A DNA stretch of 64,000 nt from Afipia felis ATCC 53690 (lineage in GTDB: Bacteria > Pseudomonadota > Alphaproteobacteria > Rhizobiales > Xanthobacteraceae), in assembly GCF_000314735.2 (NCBI RefSeq), contig NZ_KB375270.1:1922001-1986000 (forward strand). Direction: 5' to 3'. Below the pieces are notes generated by a model. The model was not told the DNA's origin. It made no database searches and was given only the letters and a program-made list of their open reading frames with translations. This document shows, piece after piece, positions 43,982-52,354 of the stretch (positions within the stretch are counted from its first letter, which is position 1; every line of letters begins with the position of its first letter). The position numbers and the translations under genes are program-made.

Positions 43982-44472
43982 CTGGACTTAGCCTTCGCTG
44001 CGGCGGCAAGCGCATCCCGTGCGGCCACGATGGCCTCAACAATCGGGAAGTAGCCCGTACACCGGCAGATATGCCCCGAGAGAACTTCGACGATACGTTC
44101 GTCGGATGCAGCCGGCTCGCTCGCAAGCAGAGCGTCTGCCGTCATGAGAATTCCAGGCGTACAGAAGCCACATTGCAGGCCGTGACTTTCGCGGAAAGCC
44201 GACTGCAAGGGCGAGAGCACGTCATCTTTCGCCAATCCTTCAACCGTCCGCACCTCCCAGCCCTGCGCTTGCACAGCAAGCATCAGGCAGGAACGGACGG
44301 CATCGCCATTGACGTTGACAGTACAGGCACCACAAACGCCATGTTCGCAGCCGATGTGAGTCCCCGTGAGGCCAAGGTCATGACGCAAAAAATCCGCAAG
44401 CGTGCGGCGCGGCTCAACCTGAGCCGTATACTGAACGCCGTTCACGGTAAGGGTTACGTCCACCTTGCTCAC
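43978..44472 (-). CDS. Molybdenum hydroxylase [2Fe-2S] small subunit
   Basis: The start is GTG 44472, with GGAG upstream, giving MSKVDVTLTVNGVQYTAQV; longer frames are antisense. The product is 164 residues. It has the plant-type cluster GCEHGVCGACTV and the second cluster (CGFCTPG and HICRCTGYFPI), each with four Cys. It passes electrons from the molybdenum site to the FAD subunit. It lies 4 nt after the FAD subunit and overlaps the large subunit by 4 nt. Confidence 0.92.
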   Translation of the reverse strand: MSKVDVTLTVNGVQYTAQVEPRRTLADFLRHDLGLTGTHIGCEHGVCGACTVNVNGDAVRSCLMLAVQAQGWEVRTVEGLAKDDVLSPLQSAFRESHGLQCGFCTPGILMTADALLASEPAASDERIVEVLSGHICRCTGYFPIVEAIVAARDALAAAAKAKSR

Positions 44473-44476
44473 ATCG

Positions 44477-45337
44477 TTACTCCGCGCGGGAAAGCGTCTG
44501 CTTGATGGCCCGGCCCAGAAGCGTGGAGAAAACAGCCCTTCGATATTCCGGCGGTGCATGAGGATCGTGCGGCGGATCGATTTCCTCGGCAGCCAAGGCC
44601 AGCACCGACCCGAGATCATCATCGATCCGCAGGCCGTTCAGCGCAGCCTCGGTCTGCGGCAACGTCATTGCCGAATCCCCCACTCCGAAGCCCACAACAC
44701 GTGACGACGAGAACTTTCCGTCATCAATCTCAAAATGAAGACAGACGCCGGCGAGCGCGAAGTCGCCCTGCCTGCGTGAGAATTCCTTGAAAGCCCACCG
44801 TCGGCTGGATGTCCAAAGCGGCAAACGAACTCCGGTGATGATCTCATCCGCACCGAGATCGGTGGAAAGCAGGCCTTGAAAGAACCCGTGGGCCGGCATC
44901 GACCTCTGCCCGTCAGGCCCGGCGATATCGATTACCCCATCCAATGCCAGCACGGTTGCGGGGCATTCTGCGGCGGGATCGCAATGCGCGAGGCTTCCTC
45001 CGATCGTGCCACGATTGCGGATTTGATAGTGCGCAACATGGGAAATCGCTTCGCGCAGAAGCGGATGGGTAGACGCGACGTCATGGCTTTCAAGAATATC
45101 ACACCAGCGGACCAGCGCGCCAATCTTCAACTCCGAGGAACTGACCTCAATCGACTTCAGTTCTCCTATGCGCCCAATATCGATCAAGATGGAGGGCGTC
45201 AGCAATCGATAGGCCATCATCGGAATGAGACTTTGGCCACCGGCGAGGATCTTGCCGTCTCCTTCGCTTTCGACAAGCAGCCTCACGGCGTCTTCGACGC
45301 TTTCTGCCTGCTGATAGCCGACGACGGGCAGTTTCAA
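44477..45337 (-). CDS. Molybdenum hydroxylase FAD-binding medium subunit
   Basis: The product is 286 residues of the CoxM/xanthine dehydrogenase FAD type. It has AGGQSLIPMMAYRL near the N-terminus, the TIGGSLAHCDPAAECPA FAD motif (typically TxGGS...DPA), and the flavin contact region after it. It completes the set of three subunits with the neighbouring genes. The gap of 34 nt to the VOC gene is normal for the operon. Confidence 0.92.
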   Translation of the reverse strand: MKLPVVGYQQAESVEDAVRLLVESEGDGKILAGGQSLIPMMAYRLLTPSILIDIGRIGELKSIEVSSSELKIGALVRWCDILESHDVASTHPLLREAISHVAHYQIRNRGTIGGSLAHCDPAAECPATVLALDGVIDIAGPDGQRSMPAHGFFQGLLSTDLGADEIITGVRLPLWTSSRRWAFKEFSRRQGDFALAGVCLHFEIDDGKFSSSRVVGFGVGDSAMTLPQTEAALNGLRIDDDLGSVLALAAEEIDPPHDPHAPPEYRRAVFSTLLGRAIKQTLSRAE

Positions 45338-45371
45338 TGATGGCTCCCAATCCGTATCTGTACGCCAACGA

Positions 45372-45767
45372 TCAGATCGAAGCGGCTTCCGCCTTCAGTC
45401 CCGGCTGATACAGCTCAACCTTCAGACCATCGAGATCGGCGATGTAAATCGTCAGCCCGTACGGACCATCATGCAGATCAGTGAAGAACGGCACACCGTC
45501 TTTCTTGAGGCGATCGCGCATGGCCCTGACATCATTCACCTCGAAGGCAACATGATCAATTTGCCGGTGATCAGGCTTGCGACCAGCAACTAGGGCAATA
45601 CCCTGTTCGAATGCCGCAAAGGTCCGCCCGTCCGCCAGCGGCTTGGCTGGGCGGACCACAAATCCGAGTTTCTCGGTGTAGAATTTCACGGACTTCTCGA
45701 GATCCTCGACCATGAAGAGAGCGTGCCCATAACTCAGCACGCGCGGCTTGTCTGAATTCGTCTCCAT
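45372..45767 (-). CDS. VOC (glyoxalase/dioxygenase-fold) protein
   Basis: The product is 131 residues, a single VOC module pair: LSYGHALFMVEDLEKSVKFYTEKLGF, then QIDHVAFEVNDVRAMRDRL, and YGLTIYIADLDGLKVELYQPG. Probable metal ligands are His in the SYGHA and IDHV parts and Glu in VELYQ. VOC members include dioxygenases, epimerases and isomerases. It lies between the ABC ATPase and the molybdenum hydroxylase, so it may handle a hydroxylated product. The exact reaction is unknown. Confidence 0.8.
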   Translation of the reverse strand: METNSDKPRVLSYGHALFMVEDLEKSVKFYTEKLGFVVRPAKPLADGRTFAAFEQGIALVAGRKPDHRQIDHVAFEVNDVRAMRDRLKKDGVPFFTDLHDGPYGLTIYIADLDGLKVELYQPGLKAEAASI

Positions 45768-45788
45768 GAAACTCTCCTCATCCGGGCG

Positions 45789-46589
45789 CTAGTGGGCGAC
45801 CAACACACCCTTGGCCTCGAACTCATCTCGTATTTGTTTGACGTAAGCCTGAAATTCCATGCTCTCATGGGATGTTCGCCAGTTTCGCGGGCGCGGCAGC
45901 TCAACCTTCAAGTCCAGATCGATCTTGCCCGGACGCGGCGACATGACCAGCACCCGGTCGGCCAGGAATACGGCCTCCTCAATGCCATGCGTAATGAAGA
46001 GCACGGTGTTGTTCACCCGGAGCCACATACTCTGCAGATCCATGATCATCTGCTCGCGAGTCAGCGCATCGAGCGCACCAAACGGCTCGTCCATCAGCAA
46101 TAGCCCCGGCTCCTGAATCAGGGCGCGGCAAATGGCGGCTCTCTGTCTCATACCGCCCGAGAGCTCAGAAGGGTACTTGTTCGCAAACTGGCCAAGGCCA
46201 ACCTGTTCGAGTAGCGCAAGCGCGCGAGCTTTATGGGCCTCGACATCGAGCTTCTTGATTTCGATCGGAAGCAGCACGTTTTCAAGGATCGTCCGCCAGT
46301 AGAGCAACAGGTCCGACTGGAAAACGACGCCGACTTTGGGGTGCGGCCTGTCGATCGGATCACCGTCGATCAGAATCTGACCGGACGTAGGATCGATCAG
46401 CCCCGCCAGCAGCGACAAAAGCGTGCTCTTGCCGCATCCGCTCGGTCCAACCACCGCGACGAAGTTTCCCGGATCGAGCCTGATATCCACCTTCGTCAGC
46501 GCGCAGACATCCTCGTTCTGCCGCGTCTGGTAGGATTTGGAGAGCTGAGTGACTTCAACCACAGCGCCGGTTTGGCTCGGATTCAACAT
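45789..46589 (-). CDS. ABC transporter ATPase (SsuB/TauB type)
   Basis: The product is 266 residues. It has Walker A GPSGCGKSTLLSLLAGL, a Q-loop in VVFQSDLLLYWRT, the signature LSGGMRQRAAICRALI, Walker B LLLMDEPFGALDALT and a H-loop in FITHGIEEAVFLADRV. The class carries nitrate, sulfonate and related compounds with NMT1-type binding proteins. The permease gene is 28 nt upstream, and the operator at 47424-47444 is in front of it. Confidence 0.92.
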   Translation of the reverse strand: MLNPSQTGAVVEVTQLSKSYQTRQNEDVCALTKVDIRLDPGNFVAVVGPSGCGKSTLLSLLAGLIDPTSGQILIDGDPIDRPHPKVGVVFQSDLLLYWRTILENVLLPIEIKKLDVEAHKARALALLEQVGLGQFANKYPSELSGGMRQRAAICRALIQEPGLLLMDEPFGALDALTREQMIMDLQSMWLRVNNTVLFITHGIEEAVFLADRVLVMSPRPGKIDLDLKVELPRPRNWRTSHESMEFQAYVKQIRDEFEAKGVLVAH

Positions 46590-46617
46590 GTCAGGCCTCC
46601 TCGCTGGCCGGGCTTCG

Positions 46618-47397
46618 TCAAACAGTCGAATCGCGCTTGTAGACGACGCGACCCTCTATGAAATCGACAATGTAGTAGAAGATCACGCCGAGGCCGGAGA
46701 TCGCGACAACGGTGGCAAAATTCAATGTCGTGTCGAACTGCGCGTTGGCCTGAAGCTGCAGATAACCGAGGCCCCGCTCTGCCGCGACATATTCACCGAT
46801 AATCGAACCAATGACAGCCAACGACACGGCCATCTTAAAGCCAGCAAAAATGCTCGGCAGAGCGGCCGGTAATCTCACCTTGCAGAAAGTCTGCCACTCA
46901 TTCGCGCCCATCGACCTCACAAGGCTGACTAGGTTCTTGTCCAGCGCATTGAGGCCCACAACCGTCGAGATCACGATCGGAAAAAGTGAGATCAGAAAGG
47001 CCAGCCAAATCTTGGGCGCCCAACCATAACCCAGATAAAGGACAAGCAGTGGCGCGAGCGAGACCTTCGGCACTGTCTGGAGTGCAACCAGAATAGGGTA
47101 AACCGCCCGCTCGAAAGTCCGCGAATAAAAGATGGCCAACGCCAGCGGGATCGCGACCAGAACTGCCAGACAAAAGCCTGCGAGCACTTCAGCAGAAGTG
47201 ACGACGGCATTCGAACTCAGCAATTGGAAATCGCGGTAAAATCTCAACGCGATGGAAACAGGTGTCGGAAGAACGAATTCCGATATTCCCGCCAGAGGAA
47301 CCAGCACCTGCCACAGCAACAGCAGGAAACCTGCGAAGAGCAAGGCTGCGTACTTTTCCAGCCACCCGCCAAATCCGCCTTTCCTGATGCGCGTCAT
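46618..47397 (-). CDS. ABC transporter permease (SsuC/TauC type)
   Basis: The product is 259 residues from ATG 47397, a BPD-transport permease with about six hydrophobic segments. It has the EAA loop EWQTFCKVRLPAALPSIFAGFK between the third and fourth helices. It is the first gene of the operon with the ATPase and the molybdenum hydroxylase. The promoter and operator lie within 62 bp upstream. Its binding protein is probably the one at 53657-54640, which carries the same operator. Confidence 0.9.
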   Translation of the reverse strand: MTRIRKGGFGGWLEKYAALLFAGFLLLLWQVLVPLAGISEFVLPTPVSIALRFYRDFQLLSSNAVVTSAEVLAGFCLAVLVAIPLALAIFYSRTFERAVYPILVALQTVPKVSLAPLLVLYLGYGWAPKIWLAFLISLFPIVISTVVGLNALDKNLVSLVRSMGANEWQTFCKVRLPAALPSIFAGFKMAVSLAVIGSIIGEYVAAERGLGYLQLQANAQFDTTLNFATVVAISGLGVIFYYIVDFIEGRVVYKRDSTV

Positions 47398-47423
47398 CAC
47401 GTCCCACTCAAGAAGTTCAATTA

Positions 47424-47459
47424 TGATCTCATCATGTGATCACAGTTTCAGCTTGTCAA
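47424..47459 (-). promoter_or_regulatory. Promoter and operator A in front of the ABC-molybdenum hydroxylase operon
   Basis: On the minus strand TTGACA (47454-47459) is followed after 17 nt by CATGAT (47431-47436). The operator TGTGATCACA-N6-GATCA occupies 47424-47444 and covers the -10. It starts 27 bp upstream of the permease ATG. The same 21-bp pattern occurs at 53534-53554 and 53617-53637. Confidence 0.75.
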
Positions 47460-47483
47460 GCAAATGTCACTCTTTGTCGTCCC

Positions 47484-47519
47484 GCAAAAGCAAAGAGGCG
47501 ACCGCTTCACGATCGCCTC
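47484..47519 (-). terminator. Intrinsic terminator after ridA
   Basis: GAGGCGA (47495-47501) pairs with TCGCCTC (47513-47519), and on the minus strand it is followed by a T-rich stretch (TTTGCTTTTGC). It ends the operon that runs from the enolase-superfamily gene to ridA. Confidence 0.6.
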
Positions 47520-47543
47520 CCTATTGATCAACCTGCGCCTTCG

Positions 47544-48008
47544 TTAGGCAACCTCGAAGATCGCGTCGACTTCAACAGGCACATTTCGCGGAAGCGAATA
47601 ACAACCCACCGCTGCGCGTGCGTGCTTTCCAGCTTCCCCAAATACGGACACCATGAGGTCGGACGCACCATTCAACACCTTCGGGTGATCACCAAACTCC
47701 GGTTCGGCATTCACGAATCCACCCAGGCGCACAACACCGACAACTTTCCCGAGGTCGCCGCCAAGCGCATGCTTGAGCTGCGACAGAATGTTTATCGCAC
47801 AAAGCCTGGCTGCGACCTGGGCCTCCTCGACCGAATAGGTCGAGCCGACCTTGCCCGTATACTTGTCTTTCCCGCCCTCGCTTGGAACCTGCCCTGAAAT
47901 GTAGATCTGGTTTCCGACCCGGCGCGCCGGAACATAATTGGCTGAAGGTGCCACGACATTGGGGAGAACAATTCCCAACTTTGCGAGATTGTCTTCAGCG
48001 CTCGACAT
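47544..48008 (-). CDS. RidA/YjgF family protein
   Basis: The product is 154 residues from ATG 48008 (AAGGA upstream). It shows the RidA outline: ARRVGNQIYISGQVP near the start, then EEAQVAARLCAINILSQLKHALG and a final RNVPVEVDAIFEVA. RidA deaminates reactive enamines and imines. Its place next to amino-acid-type oxidation enzymes suggests imine formation in the pathway. It has a YjgF-family form with a slightly long N-terminus. It follows the GntR gene after 22 nt. Confidence 0.85.
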   Translation of the reverse strand: MSSAEDNLAKLGIVLPNVVAPSANYVPARRVGNQIYISGQVPSEGGKDKYTGKVGSTYSVEEAQVAARLCAINILSQLKHALGGDLGKVVGVVRLGGFVNAEPEFGDHPKVLNGASDLMVSVFGEAGKHARAAVGCYSLPRNVPVEVDAIFEVA

Positions 48009-48030
48009 TCCTTTTCCTTTCCGGGGAAAC

Positions 48031-48774
48031 TTAGTTTGAAAATTCGAACAGCGGATTATTTGCGAAGAGCAATTCCGCGCCATGGGTGCTTTTCACGGTG
48101 ATCAGCGCCTGCTTGGTGTTTCTGATATCCGTGATGATAGCCCGTTTAACGCCACCGGCGTTCGACGCCTTTAGCTCCTGCAGAATGACGCGATGCGCCG
48201 AAGCGTCCCATGGCATGGAGGGAACCAACAGCGACATGTACATTGTGGGGCCACACTGGAGCCAAAGCGATTCGATCAGAGGGAGCAAAACCTCCGACTT
48301 CGATGCAGCATAAAGATCGAAATGAAATTTTTGATTCAAGGACAAGCAATCGAGAATGTTTCGTTTGTTGATCGCCTGAATCAGCGCTTTGTTGACTGCA
48401 GACAATTCGGAGATCAGCGCTGCATTGGCATTCTTCACCGCCAACTCCGCCGCCGAGCCTTCCAACAGTTCGCGGACGGCAAACAGATCTGACAGCTTCT
48501 CGATGCTGAGCCGCGGCACTTTGACGGAGCCGCTCTCTGTTTCTTCGAGTGCATTTGCAGCTACCAGCCGGCTCATCACCTCACGCACAGGCATCGGGCT
48601 GGTCCCAAGACTGGCGGCCACCTTCCGAAGGCTCATCACCTGTCCCGGCAAGAAGGCGCCAACCATCAATCCACGGCGCATGTACTGGAGAACCTGCTCA
48701 TGCACGTGGCCGCGCTCACGCTTGACTGGGCTCTTCTTCTCTTTGCCCTTCAATTTATCAGCACCTGTTGCCAT
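48031..48774 (-). CDS. GntR-family regulator, probable master of this cluster
   Basis: The product is 247 residues. The N-terminus is basic (about 20 residues), then the HTH (SLRKVAASLGTSPMPVREVMSRLVAANALEE) and the FCD domain (LFAVRELLEGSAAELAVKNA, LSLNQKFHFDLYAASKSE and WDASAHRVILQELKA). The gene lies inside the operon expressed from operator B and between the three sites with the shared 21-bp operator, so it is the best candidate for binding them. It would then regulate itself. Palindromes at 48795-48809 lie in front of it. Confidence 0.87.
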   Translation of the reverse strand: MATGADKLKGKEKKSPVKRERGHVHEQVLQYMRRGLMVGAFLPGQVMSLRKVAASLGTSPMPVREVMSRLVAANALEETESGSVKVPRLSIEKLSDLFAVRELLEGSAAELAVKNANAALISELSAVNKALIQAINKRNILDCLSLNQKFHFDLYAASKSEVLLPLIESLWLQCGPTMYMSLLVPSMPWDASAHRVILQELKASNAGGVKRAIITDIRNTKQALITVKSTHGAELLFANNPLFEFSN

Positions 48775-48866
48775 CTGAATGTCCTGGAAAATACTTCAGC
48801 TGAATCAGCGGAACAGTGAGAGTGAAAGCGTCAAAGTCTTCAAACAACGAGCAATAGACACTGCGG

Positions 48867-49064
48867 CTATTTCGACTCGTTCATGTCGATGCCCAATACC
48901 CCTGCCCGTCCCCAGCTGTCCTTTGGAGTCTCGTGAATCACAACATGAAGATGGTCAGGCTTGCAAGCGGCCTCTTCGACCATGGCCTTCGTGATCGCTT
49001 TGACAAGTTTTCGCTTCTGCTCCACTGAGCGCCCCTCCCACATTTCGACAATAACGAAAGGCAT
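48867..49064 (-). CDS. 4-oxalocrotonate tautomerase family protein
   Basis: The product is 65 residues from ATG 49064, chosen so that Pro is the first residue after Met; Pro-1 is the catalytic base of the family. GAGGAG lies 6 nt upstream. The rest is MPFVIVEMWEGRSVEQKRKLVKAITKAM with a C-terminal GVLGIDM. These enzymes interconvert enol and keto forms or dehalogenate. In this operon it may tautomerise an enol product. It is 50 nt from the DpaA-like gene. Confidence 0.87.
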   Translation of the reverse strand: MPFVIVEMWEGRSVEQKRKLVKAITKAMVEEAACKPDHLHVVIHETPKDSWGRAGVLGIDMNESK

Positions 49065-49114
49065 GTGCATCTCCTCTTCAAGAAATTAGCAGTCTTCCCG
49101 ATGCCCGGCCAACG

Positions 49115-50014
49115 TCAGGAGCCACCCGATCGGGCTTTCAGAATATCCTCAATTCTCCGGGAAACACCGATCCACTGGCTTCTCCCGACCGTAACCGGCG
49201 CACGCGAACCCATACCCCGCGCCCAGATCGTCTTCAAACCAAGAGCTTTCGCGCTCGCCTGGTCAATCGAACCGGGCGGGGCCGCAACATCGACCACCAA
49301 GGCGTGCTTCGGCAGCGCTTGAAGTTCTTTCTCCTTCACAATCTGCTTTGGCACGCTTCCAACAAGAATATCTGTCTCTGGAAGCACCCTTTCCAGCTCC
49401 TCCAAGGTAACAGAATTCGCGCCAGCGGCCTGGGCAGCAGCCCGCTGAACCGGATTGCGCGCAGCAACCGTCACATATGCCCCGAGACTTACGAGCGTCC
49501 GCGCCAGAAGGGCGCCAATGGTCCCGTGACCAACCAGACATATGCGAGAGCGATGGATCGTGATGTCGGTATTCTCGATGATCGCCTTCAGGACCCCCTC
49601 AACAATCGCCGGCCCTCTCAGGAGCATCAGATCGACGTCCCATTCATACTCATGAATGGTGATCTTAAGCTCCTCGCAAATGGCTTTAAGATTCGAGTCC
49701 GCCCAGCCGAGGATGATATGCCCCGGCCGGCGCATCCCTGCCATCATCTCCCGGGTTGGGATGATCTTGCTGCCGAGCTTCGGAGCAAACAGCGCTCCTT
49801 CAGGTGTAATCCCCGGTATCGGGAAGAGCGCAACGTCGGCTCCCTTCAACGCGTCGGCGGCATCGGCCGCATGATAAGCGCCCTCAATCCCGGCTTCAGG
49901 CCATGGAAATCCGAAACAACGAACCTTCGCGCCTGCCCGAACTGCGCATCGTGCAATTTCCTGTTCGCGATTGTCGCCTGCAACAACGGCGATGACCAAA
50001 TCTTTCCAGCTCAT
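49115..50014 (-). CDS. DpaA-like NAD(P)-binding protein
   Basis: The product is 299 residues from ATG 50014, overlapping the previous gene in an ATGA. The N-terminal half has IAVVAGDNREQEIARCAVRAGAKV and the C-terminal half a Rossmann fold (ICLVGHGTIGALLARTLVSLGAYVTVAARN). This resembles the A subunit of dipicolinate synthase and related shikimate-type dehydrogenases. No DpaB partner is seen, so dipicolinate synthesis is unlikely. Its coupling to an opine-type dehydrogenase gene points to an oxidoreductase acting on an imino or keto acid. Confidence 0.72.
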   Translation of the reverse strand: MSWKDLVIAVVAGDNREQEIARCAVRAGAKVRCFGFPWPEAGIEGAYHAADAADALKGADVALFPIPGITPEGALFAPKLGSKIIPTREMMAGMRRPGHIILGWADSNLKAICEELKITIHEYEWDVDLMLLRGPAIVEGVLKAIIENTDITIHRSRICLVGHGTIGALLARTLVSLGAYVTVAARNPVQRAAAQAAGANSVTLEELERVLPETDILVGSVPKQIVKEKELQALPKHALVVDVAAPPGSIDQASAKALGLKTIWARGMGSRAPVTVGRSQWIGVSRRIEDILKARSGGS

Positions 50015-51099
50015 CCGACCGCAACCTTCTTGCACAGTTGTTCCTTGGACAATCCCGCAATGCCCATGAGTTGGGCCGTGCGGCCATCCACCCGATAGTC
50101 GACGCCCGTGGCCGCAGAAGCCAGGTTGAAGAGCGATTCTGCCGTCGGAGTTTTGACCCCGGCAATTGCCGCAAGCTCCAAAAACGGAAGAAGACCGTGA
50201 CCAAAGTCTTCCCGATAGTACCTGTTCTGGAACGAATCGGGTGCCATGATGCGACTATTGGCTTCTCCACCCGCAATAGCGGAACGGTAATCGTGAACAT
50301 CGGCGACATTGTCTTCGACAGTCCCGATGGCCTTCATTTCCTCGATGAGGTTCGGCAAGGATAAATCAAACGCCGCCGCAACCGCTCTGCGTTCGCCGTC
50401 GAGTGCCTGCATCACGCGGGCGACACCGGGCGTCATTGCGTCACAGTAAAAGGTAAAGTTGCCCTTGGTGGCCTCTACCCAGGCGGCAGACAGCACGGCG
50501 CCCGGCGGGTGCAGCATCATGTTGACGTTCGACAATCCGGAAGCAATTACGTCACGCACCGGACGGGCCGCCGGGAAAAGCTGGGACGCAACATCCAGAT
50601 GCTGCCTCGAACCGCCAAGCACCGCCGAGCGAACCTGCCTTGCTGCGCCGGTGACCCGCACGCCATCCGGCCGGTGCTTGCGAGCAACGTAGGTCAATGT
50701 CGAAAATTCAACGACCGGTGGCGCAGACGCACCTGCCCGCCTGAACGATTCCGCAAAATCCAGCGCGCCACCTGTGTGCCCCGGATTGAGAATGACAAGT
50801 TTGGACGAAGGCCATTTTGCTCCGGCGAGCATCGCGGCCATGGACGAATGGGAGTATGTCGGCAATGCAATGATGGCGACATCCGCGCCCTGAACCGCAA
50901 GCGAGAGATCGGACGTAATGAGCGACGGTGCAGCCAGCCCCTCGCCCAACTGTCCCTCATAATGCACGCCGCCGGACTTAATGTGATCGTGAATCGTTGC
51001 TTCAGATCGCGCCCAGAAAGTGACCTCATGCCCAGCATTGACGAGTTGCACGACCGACGCCGCGCCTCCCGCTCCTGCACCCAACACCGCAACCTTCAT
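50011..51099 (-). CDS. NAD/NADP octopine/nopaline-type dehydrogenase
   Basis: The product is 362 residues. The N-terminal NAD(P) motif is VAVLGAGAGGAASVVQLVNAGHEVTFWARS, and the C-terminal domain has SNVNMMLHPPGAVLSAAWVEATKGNFTFYCDAMTPGV, the form of the octopine dehydrogenase C-terminal domain. Such enzymes reduce or oxidise N-(carboxyalkyl)amino acids (opines) and relatives. It overlaps the DpaA-like gene by 4 nt and is 76 nt from the M24 gene. The true substrate is unknown; in this operon it may degrade rather than make an opine. Confidence 0.8.
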   Translation of the reverse strand: MKVAVLGAGAGGAASVVQLVNAGHEVTFWARSEATIHDHIKSGGVHYEGQLGEGLAAPSLITSDLSLAVQGADVAIIALPTYSHSSMAAMLAGAKWPSSKLVILNPGHTGGALDFAESFRRAGASAPPVVEFSTLTYVARKHRPDGVRVTGAARQVRSAVLGGSRQHLDVASQLFPAARPVRDVIASGLSNVNMMLHPPGAVLSAAWVEATKGNFTFYCDAMTPGVARVMQALDGERRAVAAAFDLSLPNLIEEMKAIGTVEDNVADVHDYRSAIAGGEANSRIMAPDSFQNRYYREDFGHGLLPFLELAAIAGVKTPTAESLFNLASAATGVDYRVDGRTAQLMGIAGLSKEQLCKKVAVG

Positions 51100-51175
51100 C
51101 CCAAAGCACTCCGGTTATCTGATCATCCAGCCGCTCTGTTGCGCGACGCCAGCGGCAGATCTGGTCATTAGACGA

Positions 51176-52351
51176 TCACGATATTCCACTGCCGCAGACA
51201 ATAAGCCGATCAGTATCTGCATAGTCCGAAAGCAACTGGGAGCCCGATGACGTCACCAGCAACATGTCTTTGTTCTGCATGCCGAAGCCATGGCCGGTGT
51301 TGTAACAAAGCGGCTCGAAGCCAAGCACCATATTTTCTTCGATCTCAGCATCCTGTCCGGGATGCCCCAACATCGGCGTCAGCCCCAGATAAGGGTCTTC
51401 ATGCAGATGCAATCCGATTCCATGCCCCACGAACGAAATCGGGGGAAGATTGATCGCCTTCAGCTTGGCGATAAAGGCATCGTAAATCTCCCGGCAACTG
51501 GCGCCTGGCTTCACCTTCTCCATGATCTCGTATTTGCATTCGACAAGATGCGACCAGATTTCCTCTGCCTTGGAAGGAGCGCGCTTCACGATAGCCGTTC
51601 GGCAAACGCCGGCCTGGTATCCTCCGATGACAGAGAAGATCTCCACGCGGCATACGTCACCAGCCTTCAGGATTCGATCCGAAGGGCCGACGTTCGGCAG
51701 AACGCTTCTCTCGCCCGTTGCAACGATCATGAGCTTGAAGTGCTCTGCGCCAAGCGAATAGACGTTGCGAGTCAAATGACCTGCGATGTCCATCTCCGAA
51801 TGCCCTTCGTCGACCACCGCCAATGCATCGGTAATGGCCTGATCCGCAATTCGTGACAGGCGACGCAGAAGCGCGATTTCACTCGGCGTCTTGATCTGGC
51901 GCAACCGAGCGAGGAGCGGAGCGCTGTCGACAAACCGCGACTTCGGCATGGCCGACTTGAGGCGCTCGAAGTCTCCCGCCGGCAGATAGTCCAGCTCGAT
52001 CGCGATGGATGCCTGCTCCAGCCCCATCTCACGAAACAGATCCGCCAGAACCAGCATCGGATCGTCCGAAAACTCAGCCCATATCTTGGTACGGGCGTCA
52101 GGCAATCGACGGCCGATGGTCGAGGCTTCCATATCGACGCCGAAGACGGCAACCTCGCCATCCGCGGTCACGATAGTCATTGCGTGCCGGTGACGAATGA
52201 GCGGCTGCGACGGAACGACAAAGCCGGCCGTATAAGCAAAATTCTCCGGCGAGCAGCAGACGAGAGCATCCAGGCCCCTCGACTTTAGAGCCTGAACCTG
52301 GCGCTCAACAATTTCCAACCTCAGTCCGCCGACATCACTTGCCATGTTCAT
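51176..52351 (-). CDS. M24 (Xaa-Pro peptidase/creatinase fold) hydrolase with altered metal ligands
   Basis: The product is 391 residues with the pita-bread fold: a creatinase N-domain, then a catalytic domain with HGIGLHLHEDPYLG and FEPLCYNTGHG. In metal-dependent M24 peptidases two Asp, one His and two Glu bind metal. Here the Asp places are Glu and Gly (VEIFSVIGGYQAGVCRT) and the last Glu is Lys (MQNKDMLLV). His and one Glu remain. Creatinase also lacks the metal set and cleaves a C-N bond. So a non-peptidase C-N hydrolase is more likely than an aminopeptidase. It starts 3 nt after the enolase-superfamily stop. Confidence 0.78.
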   Translation of the reverse strand: MNMASDVGGLRLEIVERQVQALKSRGLDALVCCSPENFAYTAGFVVPSQPLIRHRHAMTIVTADGEVAVFGVDMEASTIGRRLPDARTKIWAEFSDDPMLVLADLFREMGLEQASIAIELDYLPAGDFERLKSAMPKSRFVDSAPLLARLRQIKTPSEIALLRRLSRIADQAITDALAVVDEGHSEMDIAGHLTRNVYSLGAEHFKLMIVATGERSVLPNVGPSDRILKAGDVCRVEIFSVIGGYQAGVCRTAIVKRAPSKAEEIWSHLVECKYEIMEKVKPGASCREIYDAFIAKLKAINLPPISFVGHGIGLHLHEDPYLGLTPMLGHPGQDAEIEENMVLGFEPLCYNTGHGFGMQNKDMLLVTSSGSQLLSDYADTDRLIVCGSGIS

Positions 52352-52354
52352 CTG

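Noticed and set aside
41198..45337. Aerobic CO dehydrogenase
   Set aside because: The order of subunits and CoxG fit, but the active loop GSYRGPGR is not the copper-CO form, and the operon context is organic uptake.
49115..50014. Dipicolinate synthesis
   Set aside because: Only an A-subunit-like protein is present, without DpaB, and the host group does not form endospores.
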